Source: Sporocytophaga myxococcoides DSM 11118
Lineage (GTDB): Bacteria > Bacteroidota > Bacteroidia > Cytophagales > Cytophagaceae
Length of the DNA: 64,000 nt
Reading direction: 5' to 3'
Assembly: GCF_000426725.1 (NCBI RefSeq)
Contig: NZ_KE384560.1
Span: 62,001-126,000, forward strand
The notes under the pieces are model-generated. The model made no database searches. It worked only from the letters and a program-made list of their open reading frames with translations, and was not told the origin of the DNA. Positions 45,192-54,709 of this stretch are shown here, one piece after another. The position numbers and the translations under genes are program-made. Numbering within the stretch: the stretch's first letter is position 1; the number at the start of each line of letters is the position of its first letter.

Positions 45192-46082
45192 TTATTTTTT
45201 ACTGCTTGCTCTGAAAAGCCTTTCCTTCTCTCGTTTTGTAAGACTGGAATACCCGGATTTTGAAATTTTATCCAGGATGGCATCTATTTCTTTCTGATCT
45301 GGTTCTTTATCTCCTTCATAACTGAAGTTTTTTTCATTACTTCTGTAGCTTACTTTGATTTTTCTTCTGGTAAACAGCTTATTGAAGAATTCGCTTATAG
45401 CGCTGATTGGTTTTCCGAGGTCTCTGCCTTTTTTAAGTTGTTTGATAAAAACATAACCCAATAATGCTCCTCCCAGGTGTGCTAAATTACCTCCGGCATT
45501 CATGCCGACAGAGCCAATAAAAGAAATGAGAATAAAGAAAGCTGCAATGTATTTTATTTTGACCGGTCCTATAAATACAAGGTGAAAATAGTATTCTGGC
45601 AGAAGTGTTGCTGCAGCAACAGTAATTGCAAATACGCTGGCTGATGCTCCAACCATACCTATTGCAGGTTTGTGTTGAATAAAATAAGGAACGAAATTGT
45701 AGAGCAAAAGATAAATGACAGCACCGGCAATTCCTCCTAAAATGTAAAGACTGATCAGTCGACGATTTCCAAGGTATTCTGTAATAAGTCTTCCAAACCA
45801 GTATAGGCCAAGCATATTACCAAGAATGTGAAATGGCCCGGGCACATCGTGGCTAAAGAAATATGTTAAAAGCGTCCACGGTCTTTGAAGAAAGTCTGCA
45901 AATATTGGTGGTATATGTTGATTGAAATAAATGAGGTTGAAAAAGGACATATTCTCCAATCCCCTCGAGAATACCCATAAAATGGTATCTATTAAGTAGA
46001 CAATGACATTGATCAGAATGATCTTTGTCAAACCATTTTCCTTTTGTCTAAACTGATATTTTAAGTCTTCTAAAAGATTCAT
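45192..46082 (-). CDS. Rhomboid family intramembrane serine protease with C-terminal extension
   Basis: A 296-residue protein with six membrane helices. The catalytic serine is in GMVGASASVF and the catalytic histidine in NLAHLGGALLG; the HxxxN region reads HILGNMLGL. The last 80 residues are cytosolic, basic then acidic, and end KREKERLFRASSKK. Rhomboids cut membrane proteins within the bilayer. It starts one base after the second rhomboid gene, in tandem with it. Substrates are unknown. Confidence 0.92.
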   Translation of the reverse strand: MNLLEDLKYQFRQKENGLTKIILINVIVYLIDTILWVFSRGLENMSFFNLIYFNQHIPPIFADFLQRPWTLLTYFFSHDVPGPFHILGNMLGLYWFGRLITEYLGNRRLISLYILGGIAGAVIYLLLYNFVPYFIQHKPAIGMVGASASVFAITVAAATLLPEYYFHLVFIGPVKIKYIAAFFILISFIGSVGMNAGGNLAHLGGALLGYVFIKQLKKGRDLGKPISAISEFFNKLFTRRKIKVSYRSNEKNFSYEGDKEPDQKEIDAILDKISKSGYSSLTKREKERLFRASSKK

Positions 46083-46083
46083 T

Positions 46084-46881
46084 TTAATAAAAACGATTTC
46101 TTTCTCTTTCCCAGTATTTAACGATCAGGAATGCGAATAACATTCCTCCAATATGAGCAAAATGAGCTACATTGTCCCCCGGATTTCTTTGGATGCCCGC
46201 GTAAATCTCGAATAATCCATAAAACCCAACAATATACTTAGCTTTTATGGGAACAGGTAAAAAAAGCAAAAACATTTCCGTATTCGGGAAAAGTAATCCG
46301 AAAGCCATAAGAACCCCAAAGATTGCTCCCGAAGCTCCCACCATTGGCCTATTAATCGTGTAATTGTAGATATCGATAATTTGATCTTTAGCGTAATTAA
46401 TGAAAGTTGGATTTCCGGGGTTTTTCTCATACCCGTCTAGAAATTGGAAACTTCCAAGAAATTGATCGCCAACAGATTCTCTGATAAACTTGATAAACAA
46501 TTCAGGAGAGGGATTTGAAATAAAATTATTTTTTAAAACTTCTAAATGATGCATTTCAAAATATAACACTCCTGAATACAACATTGCTGCTCCAAGTCCA
46601 CAAATCATATAGAATGCCAGAAATCTCATAGGTCCCCAGACTCTTTCCAATAATGGTCCAAACATAAAAAGCCCGAACATGTTGGAAAAAAGGTGCCCCC
46701 AATCTGCATGAACAAACATGTGGGTGAAATAACGGTAAGCTTCTGTTTTCATTCCAGGAGCATTTAGATATTTAAGCCCCAGAATACCGATAAGATCAAC
46801 GTTTGTAAACACCATAATTAGAAACATTCCGATATTTAATATCAGAAGATTCTTAACCATGGGAGTAAGAGACATTTGCAT
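46084..46881 (-). CDS. Rhomboid family intramembrane serine protease
   Basis: A 265-residue rhomboid with six helices. Catalytic serine in MVGASGAIFG, catalytic histidine in AHFAHIGGMLFAF, and HADWGHLFSNMFGL in helix 2. A longer soluble-looking loop lies at about 100-150. It begins two bases after the mutL stop and is followed after one base by the other rhomboid. The pair shares only the core motifs, so it is a divergent tandem pair and not a fresh duplication. Confidence 0.93.
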   Translation of the reverse strand: MQMSLTPMVKNLLILNIGMFLIMVFTNVDLIGILGLKYLNAPGMKTEAYRYFTHMFVHADWGHLFSNMFGLFMFGPLLERVWGPMRFLAFYMICGLGAAMLYSGVLYFEMHHLEVLKNNFISNPSPELFIKFIRESVGDQFLGSFQFLDGYEKNPGNPTFINYAKDQIIDIYNYTINRPMVGASGAIFGVLMAFGLLFPNTEMFLLFLPVPIKAKYIVGFYGLFEIYAGIQRNPGDNVAHFAHIGGMLFAFLIVKYWERERNRFY

Positions 46882-46883
46882 GA

Positions 46884-48767
46884 CTAACTAAAATTGGGTC
46901 TGGTAAAAAACTTTTCAATTCTGTTCATGTCCAGAATTACAATGGTATGATTGCCATTTGGGGCATAATTCGGACTTTTACAGGCAAATAATTGATCAAT
47001 TAAGGTGTTCATTTCCAGTAAGGTGAGCCTTGTGCCGGGCTTCAGGGAAGCTCTTTTGGCAAGGGATCTCGCCAGGTTTTCTTTCCTATCAATACTTAAT
47101 TCGTCTTTATTGTTTTTAAATTGCTCAATTAGTCCTTCAAAAAGATCCTTTTCATTTCCTCCGGTAATATCTGCAGGAATTCCGTTTACAACAATGGTGG
47201 TATTCCCGAATACGCTGAAAACAAATCCTAAAGACTTGATTTCCTCTTCCATTTCCATGATGAGAGCGAAGTCTGAGTGCGAAAGTTCTATTTTCAGAGG
47301 AAAAAGAAATTGCTGAGAGGCTCCGAATTTATTCTGAAGCATATTCAGGTATTTCTCATACAAAATTCTTTCATGCGCTGCTTGTTGATCCACCACAAGC
47401 ATGCCGGATTTTACCTGTGTGACAATATATTTCTGATGAAGCTGAAACGTGCTTTGATTTTCGTTGTACAAAAGATCTTTATTTAATGAAATATCCTTTT
47501 CTTCTGGTTTGGTATTTACCGCACTTCCCAGTCGGATTGTTTCAAAAGTCTTAGGCTTTTCTTCGTTTTCGAAAGATTTGTAAAGCTGCTCCCAGTTATC
47601 TTTATTTTTTTCTTCCAACGGATTAGCGGAAGAGGGGAATCGCAATCCCTGTTTGTATGAGTCGTTTCCTCTATCTATTTCATGTTCCCTGATTTTTGAT
47701 GGGAAATTTGGAAAGTTCGAAGGAGTTTGCCCGAGTGAAAAGTTTATATCCTGGTCAAAATCCAGAGAAGGAGCTATATTGTGCGTTGCCAGTGCCTTTT
47801 TTACCGCAGCTCTGATGATAGCGTAAATGGTTTTTTCATCATCAAATTTAATTTCGGTTTTTGTAGGGTGCACATTGACATCGATATGTTTAGGATCTAT
47901 TTCAATGAAAAGCACATAAAATGGAAAGCTATCGTCCGGAAGGAGATTGTCAAACGCATGAACTACTGCATGATGCAAATAGTTATTTTTGATAAATCTG
48001 TTATTTACAAAGAAATACTGATCTCCTCTGGTTCTTTTCGCATTTTCAGGCTTCCCGATATAACCATGAATTTTCAGCTGATCTGTTTCTTCCTGGCATG
48101 TAATAAGCTGTTCCTTATAGTTTTGACCAAAAAGGGAAATTATTCTTCTGCTCAGCTTTTCTGAAGGCATATTGAATATTTCCATATCATTCTGATAAAG
48201 AGTAAAGCCTATTGAAGGATAAGCCAGAGCGGCTCTGTGAAACTCATCCAGAATATGGCGCATTTCTACAGGGTTAGATTTCAGGAAGTTCCTTCTGGCC
48301 GGGACATTGAAAAACAGGTTTTTAACGCTAAAACTGGTACCTACAGGTGTATTCACAGGTTCCTGAGCTTTTATTTCCGAGCCTTCAATTCTGATTAGGG
48401 TTCCTACTTCATCATCGGCTCTGCGGGTTTTCATCTCAACTTGAGCAACAGCGGCGATGGAAGCGAGAGCTTCTCCCCGGAATCCGAAAGTTCTTATTGC
48501 AAAAAGATCTTCTGTAGAGCTTATTTTAGAGGTTGCATGTCTTTCAAAGCTAAGCCTGGCATCAGTGTCAGACATGCCTTTTCCATTGTCAACCACCTGG
48601 ATTAGTGCCTTTCCTGCATCTTTGACTATTAACTGAATTTTATTACTTCCTGCATCTATGGAATTTTCCAGAAGCTCTTTTACCACAGAAGCTGGTCTTT
48701 GTACAACTTCACCTGCAGCAATCTGATTGGCTAAAGCATCCGGTAGGAGACGAATTATATCTGGCAT
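46884..48767 (-). CDS. mutL: DNA mismatch repair protein MutL
   Basis: A 627-residue ATPase that couples MutS to strand removal. The GHKL motifs are intact: [24 protein letters not shown] and [15 protein letters not shown]. The C-terminal dimer domain has [12 protein letters not shown], which fits the endonuclease motif DQHA(x)2E(x)4E except for Gln in the third place, and a [10 protein letters not shown] loop where endonuclease-type MutL has a Cys-Pro-His-Gly-Arg motif. Nicking activity is therefore uncertain. It heads an operon with the two rhomboids. TATTTTTG on the minus strand at 48793-48786 is a weak -7 candidate. Confidence 0.95.
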   Translation of the reverse strand: MPDIIRLLPDALANQIAAGEVVQRPASVVKELLENSIDAGSNKIQLIVKDAGKALIQVVDNGKGMSDTDARLSFERHATSKISSTEDLFAIRTFGFRGEALASIAAVAQVEMKTRRADDEVGTLIRIEGSEIKAQEPVNTPVGTSFSVKNLFFNVPARRNFLKSNPVEMRHILDEFHRAALAYPSIGFTLYQNDMEIFNMPSEKLSRRIISLFGQNYKEQLITCQEETDQLKIHGYIGKPENAKRTRGDQYFFVNNRFIKNNYLHHAVVHAFDNLLPDDSFPFYVLFIEIDPKHIDVNVHPTKTEIKFDDEKTIYAIIRAAVKKALATHNIAPSLDFDQDINFSLGQTPSNFPNFPSKIREHEIDRGNDSYKQGLRFPSSANPLEEKNKDNWEQLYKSFENEEKPKTFETIRLGSAVNTKPEEKDISLNKDLLYNENQSTFQLHQKYIVTQVKSGMLVVDQQAAHERILYEKYLNMLQNKFGASQQFLFPLKIELSHSDFALIMEMEEEIKSLGFVFSVFGNTTIVVNGIPADITGGNEKDLFEGLIEQFKNNKDELSIDRKENLARSLAKRASLKPGTRLTLLEMNTLIDQLFACKSPNYAPNGNHTIVILDMNRIEKFFTRPNFS

Positions 48768-49029
48768 TTGGTTTTATTCTGGAGACAAAAATAACCCGTT
48801 TTTTCTTATAATAATTTTAAATTAAAAAAGTTATTCATTTATCCTTTCTTAAAAAAGTATAACAATTTCTTAAACATTGATTTGAAATTCATTTCCCGCA
48901 AACATTAATTAATTTATATTTGAAGAGATTATTACCCTTACAATAAATAATTTACTTAGTTATTTAAAACATAAAATACTGGTCCGTTTGTTGTATCTGT
49001 AAAGTTTCTCTTTTAATTCCGAGTAGTTG

Positions 49030-52000
49030 ATGTATAGCAGGTATTTATTGGTTTCGTTTCTTATTCTTTGTGGGGCTCTTTTTCTTTCGTGGAATAATCC
49101 AAAAAAGACGCCTAAAAGGCTAATGAATCAGGATGCGTGGGTGGATAGCATCATGAACTCAATGACTCCTCAGCAGAGGATCGGGCATCTATTTATGGTG
49201 GCTGCATACTCCAATAAAGGGGATAAGCATGTTCAGGAAATTGAAGAACTTATCACAAAATATGGCATTGGCGGACTGATTTTTTTCCAGGGTGGTCCCG
49301 TTCGCCAGGCAATTCTCACAAACAGATATCAATCTCTTTCCAAAGTCCCTTTGTTTATTGCCATGGATGCAGAGTGGGGACTAGGCATGCGGCTTGATAG
49401 TGTTATCAGTTTTCCCAAACAGATGACTCTTGGAGCAATTGCTGATGATAAATACATTTACAAAATGGGTAAAGAGGTTGCACGTCAATGCAGAAGACTT
49501 GGGGTGCATGTTAATTTCGCTCCTTGTGTGGACGTAAACAGCAATCCTAACAATCCTGTGATTGGAATGCGATCTTTTGGAGAAGATAAAGTAAATGTTT
49601 CCAATAAAGGAATAGCTTACATGAAAGGGATGCAGGATAATTTTGTACTGACAACCGCCAAGCATTTTCCCGGTCATGGTGATACTGAGTCTGACTCCCA
49701 TCACACTTTGCCAGTCATCAATCATGGAATTCAGCGACTGACAGATGTTGAAATGTATCCTTTCCGTCAGCTTATAAAAGATAGTGTAATGGGAGTCCTT
49801 GTAGGCCATATCCATGTGCCGGCATTGGACAATACTCCCAACAGGGCTACAACACTTTCGCCTCACGTTGTTACAGACATTCTGAAAAATGATCTTGGGT
49901 TTAAAGGACTTATTTTTACTGATGCGCTGAATATGAAAGGCGTTAGCAGTTTTTATAAGCCCGGAGAGGTTGATGTGCATGCTTTGCTTTCAGGTAATGA
50001 TGTCTTGTTGTTTCCTGAAAATGTTCCTGTCGCAATTGGCAAAATTGAAAAAGCAATTGAAAACAAGCAACTGTCTCAAGAGGATGTAGATCAAAAAGTA
50101 AGAAAAATATTAAAAGCGAAATACTGGGCGGGCCTGGACCACATCGCTCCTGTGGTATTAAAAAACCTACACGACGATCTTAACAGCACTGCTGCAAAAG
50201 CCGTTCAGCAGGAGTTGTATGAAAAAGCAATGACAGTTGTTTTTAATGATGATCAGCTGATACCTTTAAAATATCCGGATACTACCTCAATAGCTTCAGT
50301 TTCTATTGGCAGAGAAAAAGGAAATACCTTCCAGGAAATGTTGAGCAAATATGCCAATGTAGCCCATTTCGCTGTTGCCAATAAAAATTCAGATGAAGCT
50401 GTCTATGATGCAGTTCTAAATGAACTGAAGAAGTTTGAAGTAGTAATTGTCGGAGTTCAGAATACTAATATCTTCAATAATAAGGATTATGGGGTAAGCG
50501 AAAACTCGAGAAAATTTATTAAAAAACTGCAGGCGACAACAAAGACTATTGTCTGTGTATTTGGCAATCCTTATAGTCTGAAATTTTTCCCGACAAGTCC
50601 TAATCTTTTATGCGCCTATGAAGATAACGAGGTGACTTATAAAGTTGTACCGCAAGTGATTTTCGGTGGTGTACAAGCAACAGGTCGTACACCGGTCTCT
50701 ATAGGTGAGGAGATTGCAATCAATTCAGGATATGATACTAACCCGTTTGTAAAAAGACTGCGTTATGCTTATCCGGAAAATGCCGGCATGGACGGGATGA
50801 CATTGAGACAAATAGATTCGATTGCTTTAAAAGCTATTGCAGATAAAGCTACTCCGGGTTGTCAGGTGATTGCAGTGAAAAACGGAACGGTAGTATTTGA
50901 AAAGGCTTATGGACATCTTACTTATGATAAGAAAGAGCCTGTGACCAACAATACTCTTTATGATATAGCTTCCGTTTCAAAAGTAGCCGGAACTCTTCAG
51001 GCTGTTATGTTTCTTCAGGAAAGAGAATTAATTGATCTTGATAAAAAGGCTTCTTTTTATCTTCCCGAATTAAAAAATACCAATAAAGAAGATCTGGTTA
51101 TCAGAGATATACTTACACATCAGGCTGGTTTGATCCCATTCCTTCCTCACTGGAAGCGTACACTTGACACCACAGGTTTTAACAAATGCTATTACAGGCC
51201 TGAAAAGAATGATACTTTCTGCAGAATGGTTATTCCGGGATTGTATTGTATCAATACAATCGAAGATTCATTGTGGAAATGGACTATCGAATCTGATATG
51301 CTTCCTAAGCCAATTCTTAAAAAAAATAAGAAAGGAAAGGTTGAAAAGCGTTCTGAAAAAAATGCCTATGTATATAGCGACCTTGGCTTTTATATCATGA
51401 AGCGCGTTGCCGAAAAAGTATTGGACCAATCACTTGATGAATTCCTCAGACAAAATTTCTTTGATCCTCTTGGCCTGAATACATTGACTTATTGCCCATT
51501 AGGAAAATTCCCCTTAAATCAGATTGCTCCGACAGAAGATGATAAGTATTTCAGAAAAGCTCAGATACGAGGAACAGTACATGATCAGGGAGCTGCGTTA
51601 CTTGGAGGAGTTGGAGGTCATGCTGGTATGTTCAGCGATGCAAATGACCTTGCGGTACTTATGCAGATGAATCTTCAAAAAGGCTTCTACGGGGGCAGCA
51701 GATATTTTCTGCCTAAGACAGTTCCTTTATTCTCAGAAAAACAGTTCGAAGACAACAGGAGAGGTTTGGGTTGGGATAAGCCAGAACCAGACGGAAACGG
51801 ACCAACTTCAGATTATGCTTCTCCAAACACCTTCGGACATACAGGTTTTACCGGTACTGCAGTGTGGGCAGATCCCGACCAGGAACTGGTTTATGTTTTC
51901 CTTTCAAACAGAGTTTTTCCGGATGCGGGAAATCAAAAGCTTATTAAAGGAGGCATAAGGACTAAGATTCAGGATGTATTGTATAAAGCAATATTAAATT

Positions 52001-52032
52001 ATAATACAGATAAAAGAATAACGCTGAAGTAA
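49030..52032 (+). CDS. Fusion of a GH3 beta-N-acetylhexosaminidase (NagZ-like) and a serine beta-lactamase-fold hydrolase
   Basis: About 1000 residues. After a signal anchor (LLVSFLILCGALFLSW) the GH3 domain covers about 35-375, with the NagZ signature KHFPGHGDTESDSHHTLP (212-229) and nucleophile Asp at about 298 in FTDALNMKG. A GH3 C-terminal-like domain (about 385-565) follows, then a class C beta-lactamase-fold domain (about 590-995) with SVSK (Ser-x-x-Lys), YSD and HTGFTG motifs. NagZ removes GlcNAc from muropeptides; the second half may be an esterase or a D,D-peptidase. The long frame begins at TTG 49027; ATG 49030 is the better start. Both active sites look intact. Confidence 0.92.
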   Translation: MYSRYLLVSFLILCGALFLSWNNPKKTPKRLMNQDAWVDSIMNSMTPQQRIGHLFMVAAYSNKGDKHVQEIEELITKYGIGGLIFFQGGPVRQAILTNRYQSLSKVPLFIAMDAEWGLGMRLDSVISFPKQMTLGAIADDKYIYKMGKEVARQCRRLGVHVNFAPCVDVNSNPNNPVIGMRSFGEDKVNVSNKGIAYMKGMQDNFVLTTAKHFPGHGDTESDSHHTLPVINHGIQRLTDVEMYPFRQLIKDSVMGVLVGHIHVPALDNTPNRATTLSPHVVTDILKNDLGFKGLIFTDALNMKGVSSFYKPGEVDVHALLSGNDVLLFPENVPVAIGKIEKAIENKQLSQEDVDQKVRKILKAKYWAGLDHIAPVVLKNLHDDLNSTAAKAVQQELYEKAMTVVFNDDQLIPLKYPDTTSIASVSIGREKGNTFQEMLSKYANVAHFAVANKNSDEAVYDAVLNELKKFEVVIVGVQNTNIFNNKDYGVSENSRKFIKKLQATTKTIVCVFGNPYSLKFFPTSPNLLCAYEDNEVTYKVVPQVIFGGVQATGRTPVSIGEEIAINSGYDTNPFVKRLRYAYPENAGMDGMTLRQIDSIALKAIADKATPGCQVIAVKNGTVVFEKAYGHLTYDKKEPVTNNTLYDIASVSKVAGTLQAVMFLQERELIDLDKKASFYLPELKNTNKEDLVIRDILTHQAGLIPFLPHWKRTLDTTGFNKCYYRPEKNDTFCRMVIPGLYCINTIEDSLWKWTIESDMLPKPILKKNKKGKVEKRSEKNAYVYSDLGFYIMKRVAEKVLDQSLDEFLRQNFFDPLGLNTLTYCPLGKFPLNQIAPTEDDKYFRKAQIRGTVHDQGAALLGGVGGHAGMFSDANDLAVLMQMNLQKGFYGGSRYFLPKTVPLFSEKQFEDNRRGLGWDKPEPDGNGPTSDYASPNTFGHTGFTGTAVWADPDQELVYVFLSNRVFPDAGNQKLIKGGIRTKIQDVLYKAILNYNTDKRITLK

Positions 52033-52039
52033 GCTTATA

Positions 52040-52070
52040 TTTGTCCGGTCGCATTGTTGTTTTAATTTTG
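52040..52070 (+). promoter_or_regulatory. Consensus Bacteroidetes promoter of bshA
   Basis: TTTG (52040-52043), a 19-base spacer and TAATTTTG (52063-52070) match TTTG-N19-21-TAnnTTTG exactly. The bshA ATG is 35 bases beyond. TATATTTG at 52036-52043 also resembles a -7 element but has no partner upstream. Confidence 0.7.
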
Positions 52071-52104
52071 AACTTGTTAACATAAGTCTAAATAGGACCG
52101 GATT

Positions 52105-53247
52105 ATGAAGATTGGAATAGTTTGTTACCCTACCTTTGGAGGTAGCGGCGTTGTTGCGACAGAGCTCGGAATAGCTCTGGCAAAAGAAGGTCACCAGATT
52201 CACTTTATTACTTATACCCAACCACTAAGGCTGGATTTTTTCAACGAAAATCTTTTCTATCACGAAGTAGCAATTTCTTCTTATCCTCTGTTTCAGTATC
52301 CTCCTTATGAGCTTGCGCTTGCGAGTAAAATGGTGGATGTTGTTCTGCATGAGAAGCTTGACTTATTGCATGTGCATTATGCAATACCTCATGCTTCTGC
52401 TGCATATATGGCAAAGCAGATATTGAAGACCAAAGGAATAGTCATTCCGGTTGTTACCACACTACACGGTACAGATATCACATTAGTAGGGAAAGATGCT
52501 TCATATGAACCTGTTGTAACCTTCAGTATAAATGAATCTGACGGTGTTACAGCAGTGAGTGCTGATTTGAAGAAAGATACTTACAAACACTTTGAGGTTA
52601 CTAAAGACATAGAAGTAATTCCCAACTTCATTGACCTTAACAGATTTAAAAAGCAGAAGAAGGAACATTTTAAGTTAGCTATCTGCCCGCACGGCGAGCA
52701 ACTTTTGGTTCATACTTCTAACTTTAGAGCGGTGAAAAGAGTTGATGATGTAGTGAGGGTCTTTGACAAATTACGTAAGCTGATTCCGGTAAAACTCCTC
52801 CTTGTAGGTGATGGTCCTGAAAGAATTAAAATTGAAAACCTTTGCAGGGAACTGAAGACATGTTCCGATATAAGGTTTTTAGGAAAGCTTGATGCTGTTG
52901 AAGAAGTACTTTCTGTAGCTGATTTATTTATCATGCCTTCAGAAAAGGAAAGCTTCGGACTTGCAGCTCTTGAAGCAATGGCATGTGAAGTGCCAGTGTT
53001 AAGCTCTGATACCGGCGGTATTCCTGAATTGAATATCAATGGGAAAACAGGATTTATGTCTAAAGTAGGTGATATTGATGACATGGTCGAAAAAGCCATG
53101 ATTATCTTAAGCCCCGAGAATCATCAGACATTCAGACAAAACGCTCTGGAAAGAGCTAAGGAATTTGACGTGGTAAATATTCTGCCGTTGTATGAAAGTT
53201 TCTATCAAAGAATTCTTACAAATGTTCGTGAAACTTTAAAAGTGTAA
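52105..53247 (+). CDS. bshA: N-acetyl-alpha-D-glucosaminyl L-malate synthase (bacillithiol biosynthesis)
   Basis: Joins GlcNAc from UDP-GlcNAc to L-malate, the first step to the thiol bacillithiol. The 380-residue GT4-family protein begins MKIGIVCYPTFGGSGVVATELG and carries HVHYAIPHASAAYMAKQI, TTLHGTDITLVG and the C-terminal SEKESFGLAALEAMACEVPVL with the nucleotide-binding Glu. These are the BshA signatures. The later enzymes BshB and BshC are not in the window. It has its own consensus promoter and is followed by the fatty-acid hydroxylase gene after 57 bases. Confidence 0.95.
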   Translation: MKIGIVCYPTFGGSGVVATELGIALAKEGHQIHFITYTQPLRLDFFNENLFYHEVAISSYPLFQYPPYELALASKMVDVVLHEKLDLLHVHYAIPHASAAYMAKQILKTKGIVIPVVTTLHGTDITLVGKDASYEPVVTFSINESDGVTAVSADLKKDTYKHFEVTKDIEVIPNFIDLNRFKKQKKEHFKLAICPHGEQLLVHTSNFRAVKRVDDVVRVFDKLRKLIPVKLLLVGDGPERIKIENLCRELKTCSDIRFLGKLDAVEEVLSVADLFIMPSEKESFGLAALEAMACEVPVLSSDTGGIPELNINGKTGFMSKVGDIDDMVEKAMIILSPENHQTFRQNALERAKEFDVVNILPLYESFYQRILTNVRETLKV

Positions 53248-53304
53248 TTAAACCAAAGTAAAGGGAAATAGAATCAATTTGTTTCTAGTAAATAAGTAAG
53301 AGAT

Positions 53305-53937
53305 ATGGAAGATAAAGGATTTACTACAAATAAGCCGAAGAATAGTGGTACTAAGCAATTATTCGACAATCCAATATTAGAAAGACTGAGCAGAACACAT
53401 ATATCAATACCGATTTCGATTTTTGTTTTGATATCAGGCATTCTATTATTTTACGCGTTCAAATATACTACCCTGCCCGGGTATCTGATTCCACTGTTGT
53501 TTCTAGGTGGATTTCTGTTTTTTACTCTGATTGAATATCTTGTCCATCGTTTTGTATTCCACATGGAGCCTACAAGCAATTTCAAGAAAAAGATCCAGTA
53601 TAATATGCATGGGGTGCATCATGAATTTCCAAAAGATAAAGACAGGCTTGCCATGCCTCCATTATTGAGCATCACGCTTGCAGTCATTTTCTTTGTAATT
53701 TTCTATTCTTTAATGAATACCAAGGTGTTCGGGTTTTTGCCGGGGCTGCTTATGGGATATGCCTCTTACTTATTTGTTCATTATATAGTACATGCTTATG
53801 CTCCTCCAAAGAATATCTTTAAAGAACTTTGGGTGAACCATGCAATACATCACTATAAGGATAATTCTACTGTGTTTGGTGTGTCTTCACCACTGTGGGA
53901 TTATGTATTTGGTACTATGCCTCCCAAAAAGAAATAA
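53305..53937 (+). CDS. Fatty acid hydroxylase (FA2H/sterol desaturase family)
   Basis: A 210-residue integral membrane di-iron enzyme with four helices. The eight-histidine pattern is present: His81-RFVF-His86, His102-GV-HisHis106, His159-YIV-His163 and His179-AI-HisHis183. The family includes fatty acid 2-hydroxylase, which adds a 2-hydroxyl to acyl chains of sphingolipids; the cytochrome b5 domain of the eukaryotic protein is absent. Hydroxylated acyl chains occur in sphingolipids and sulfonolipids of Cytophagales, so that is the likely product. Its terminator lies inside the end of the convergent response-regulator gene. Confidence 0.9.
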   Translation: MEDKGFTTNKPKNSGTKQLFDNPILERLSRTHISIPISIFVLISGILLFYAFKYTTLPGYLIPLLFLGGFLFFTLIEYLVHRFVFHMEPTSNFKKKIQYNMHGVHHEFPKDKDRLAMPPLLSITLAVIFFVIFYSLMNTKVFGFLPGLLMGYASYLFVHYIVHAYAPPKNIFKELWVNHAIHHYKDNSTVFGVSSPLWDYVFGTMPPKKK

Positions 53938-53949
53938 TTGGAGATTGAA

Positions 53950-54702
53950 TTAATTGAACTGCTCAAGAGCTTTTTCCGAAACAATGAAAAGCTCTTGAGC
54001 TTTTTTATAGGCTTTTTCCATTTGCTCTCTGTCCTGCTCTTTTGCATAGTTTTCCAGCTTGTGTAAAGCATCTTTAAGCTCCGGTATTCCGATTACATCT
54101 GCAGTTGATTTCATTTTATGTGCAGTATTGGAAACTGCTTCAAAATTAGATTGGCCCATGTAAAATGTCACTTGTTCAAAAAACTCTTTCTTATGTTTTT
54201 TGAATAGGGAAATCATTTTGGCCAAAACATCTTTGTTGGTAATGTTCCCAAATGTAAAGGAAGCAATAACTGGATGATTGGTTGTGATAGCTTTAGAATC
54301 ATTTCCAAGGTGTTTTGCAAGAATTTCCTTCAATTCTGCTACTTCAAATGGCTTATTGATATATCCATTCATGCCGGCATCCAGAAACGCCTGTATATTG
54401 CTGTTTTCAACAGCTGTCATTGCAATGATCGGTAACTGATTTCCGGAAAGGTTATAGTCATTTCGGAGCATTTGGGTGGCTTTGATACCATTAAGTTTTG
54501 GAAGGTTAATATCCATGAAAACGATATCGTAATGGTTCTTCCGGATTTTTTCTATGGCATCATATCCTGATTCGGCAAATTCAACTTTATCCTTAAAACT
54601 CGATAGTAATTTGGAAATAAGGAATTGATTCAACTCATTATCCTCTGTAAATAAAATGGAGATGGGCTGTTCCTGAAAAAGATATTCATTTGAAATGCTC
54701 AT
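53950..54702 (-). CDS. Response regulator with C-terminal HPt domain
   Basis: A 250-residue two-domain phosphorelay protein. REC at about 13-133 with phosphoacceptor Asp64 in DIVFMDINLPKLNG, conserved Thr in AMTAVE and Lys in INKPFE. HPt at about 155-245 with His195 in SNTAHKMKSTADVIGI. There is no output or kinase domain, so it must relay phosphate between other proteins. The membrane-anchored REC protein gene lies seven bases upstream on the same strand, likely a working pair. No sensor kinase is nearby. Its last codons double as the terminator stem of the hydroxylase gene on the other strand. Confidence 0.92.
   Translation of the reverse strand: MSISNEYLFQEQPISILFTEDNELNQFLISKLLSSFKDKVEFAESGYDAIEKIRKNHYDIVFMDINLPKLNGIKATQMLRNDYNLSGNQLPIIAMTAVENSNIQAFLDAGMNGYINKPFEVAELKEILAKHLGNDSKAITTNHPVIASFTFGNITNKDVLAKMISLFKKHKKEFFEQVTFYMGQSNFEAVSNTAHKMKSTADVIGIPELKDALHKLENYAKEQDREQMEKAYKKAQELFIVSEKALEQFN
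53961..54006 (+). terminator. Terminator of the fatty acid hydroxylase gene, inside the convergent gene
   Basis: GCTCAAGAGCTTTT (53961-53974) and AAAAGCTCTTGAGC (53987-54000) form a perfect 14-base stem with a 12-base loop, and TTTTTT follows on the plus strand. It starts 24 bases after the hydroxylase stop and overlaps codons near the 3' end of the REC-HPt gene. Confidence 0.85.
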
Positions 54703-54709
54703 AGATTTT

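Noticed and set aside
48915-48922. TATATTTG as promoter of the GH3 fusion gene
   Set aside because: The -7 match is exact but the nearest TTTG is about 30 bases upstream, and the gene start is more than 100 bases downstream.
49381-49980. 199-residue minus-strand ORF within the GH3 domain
   Set aside because: Antisense to a fully conserved enzyme domain with clear catalytic motifs; no start context or family.
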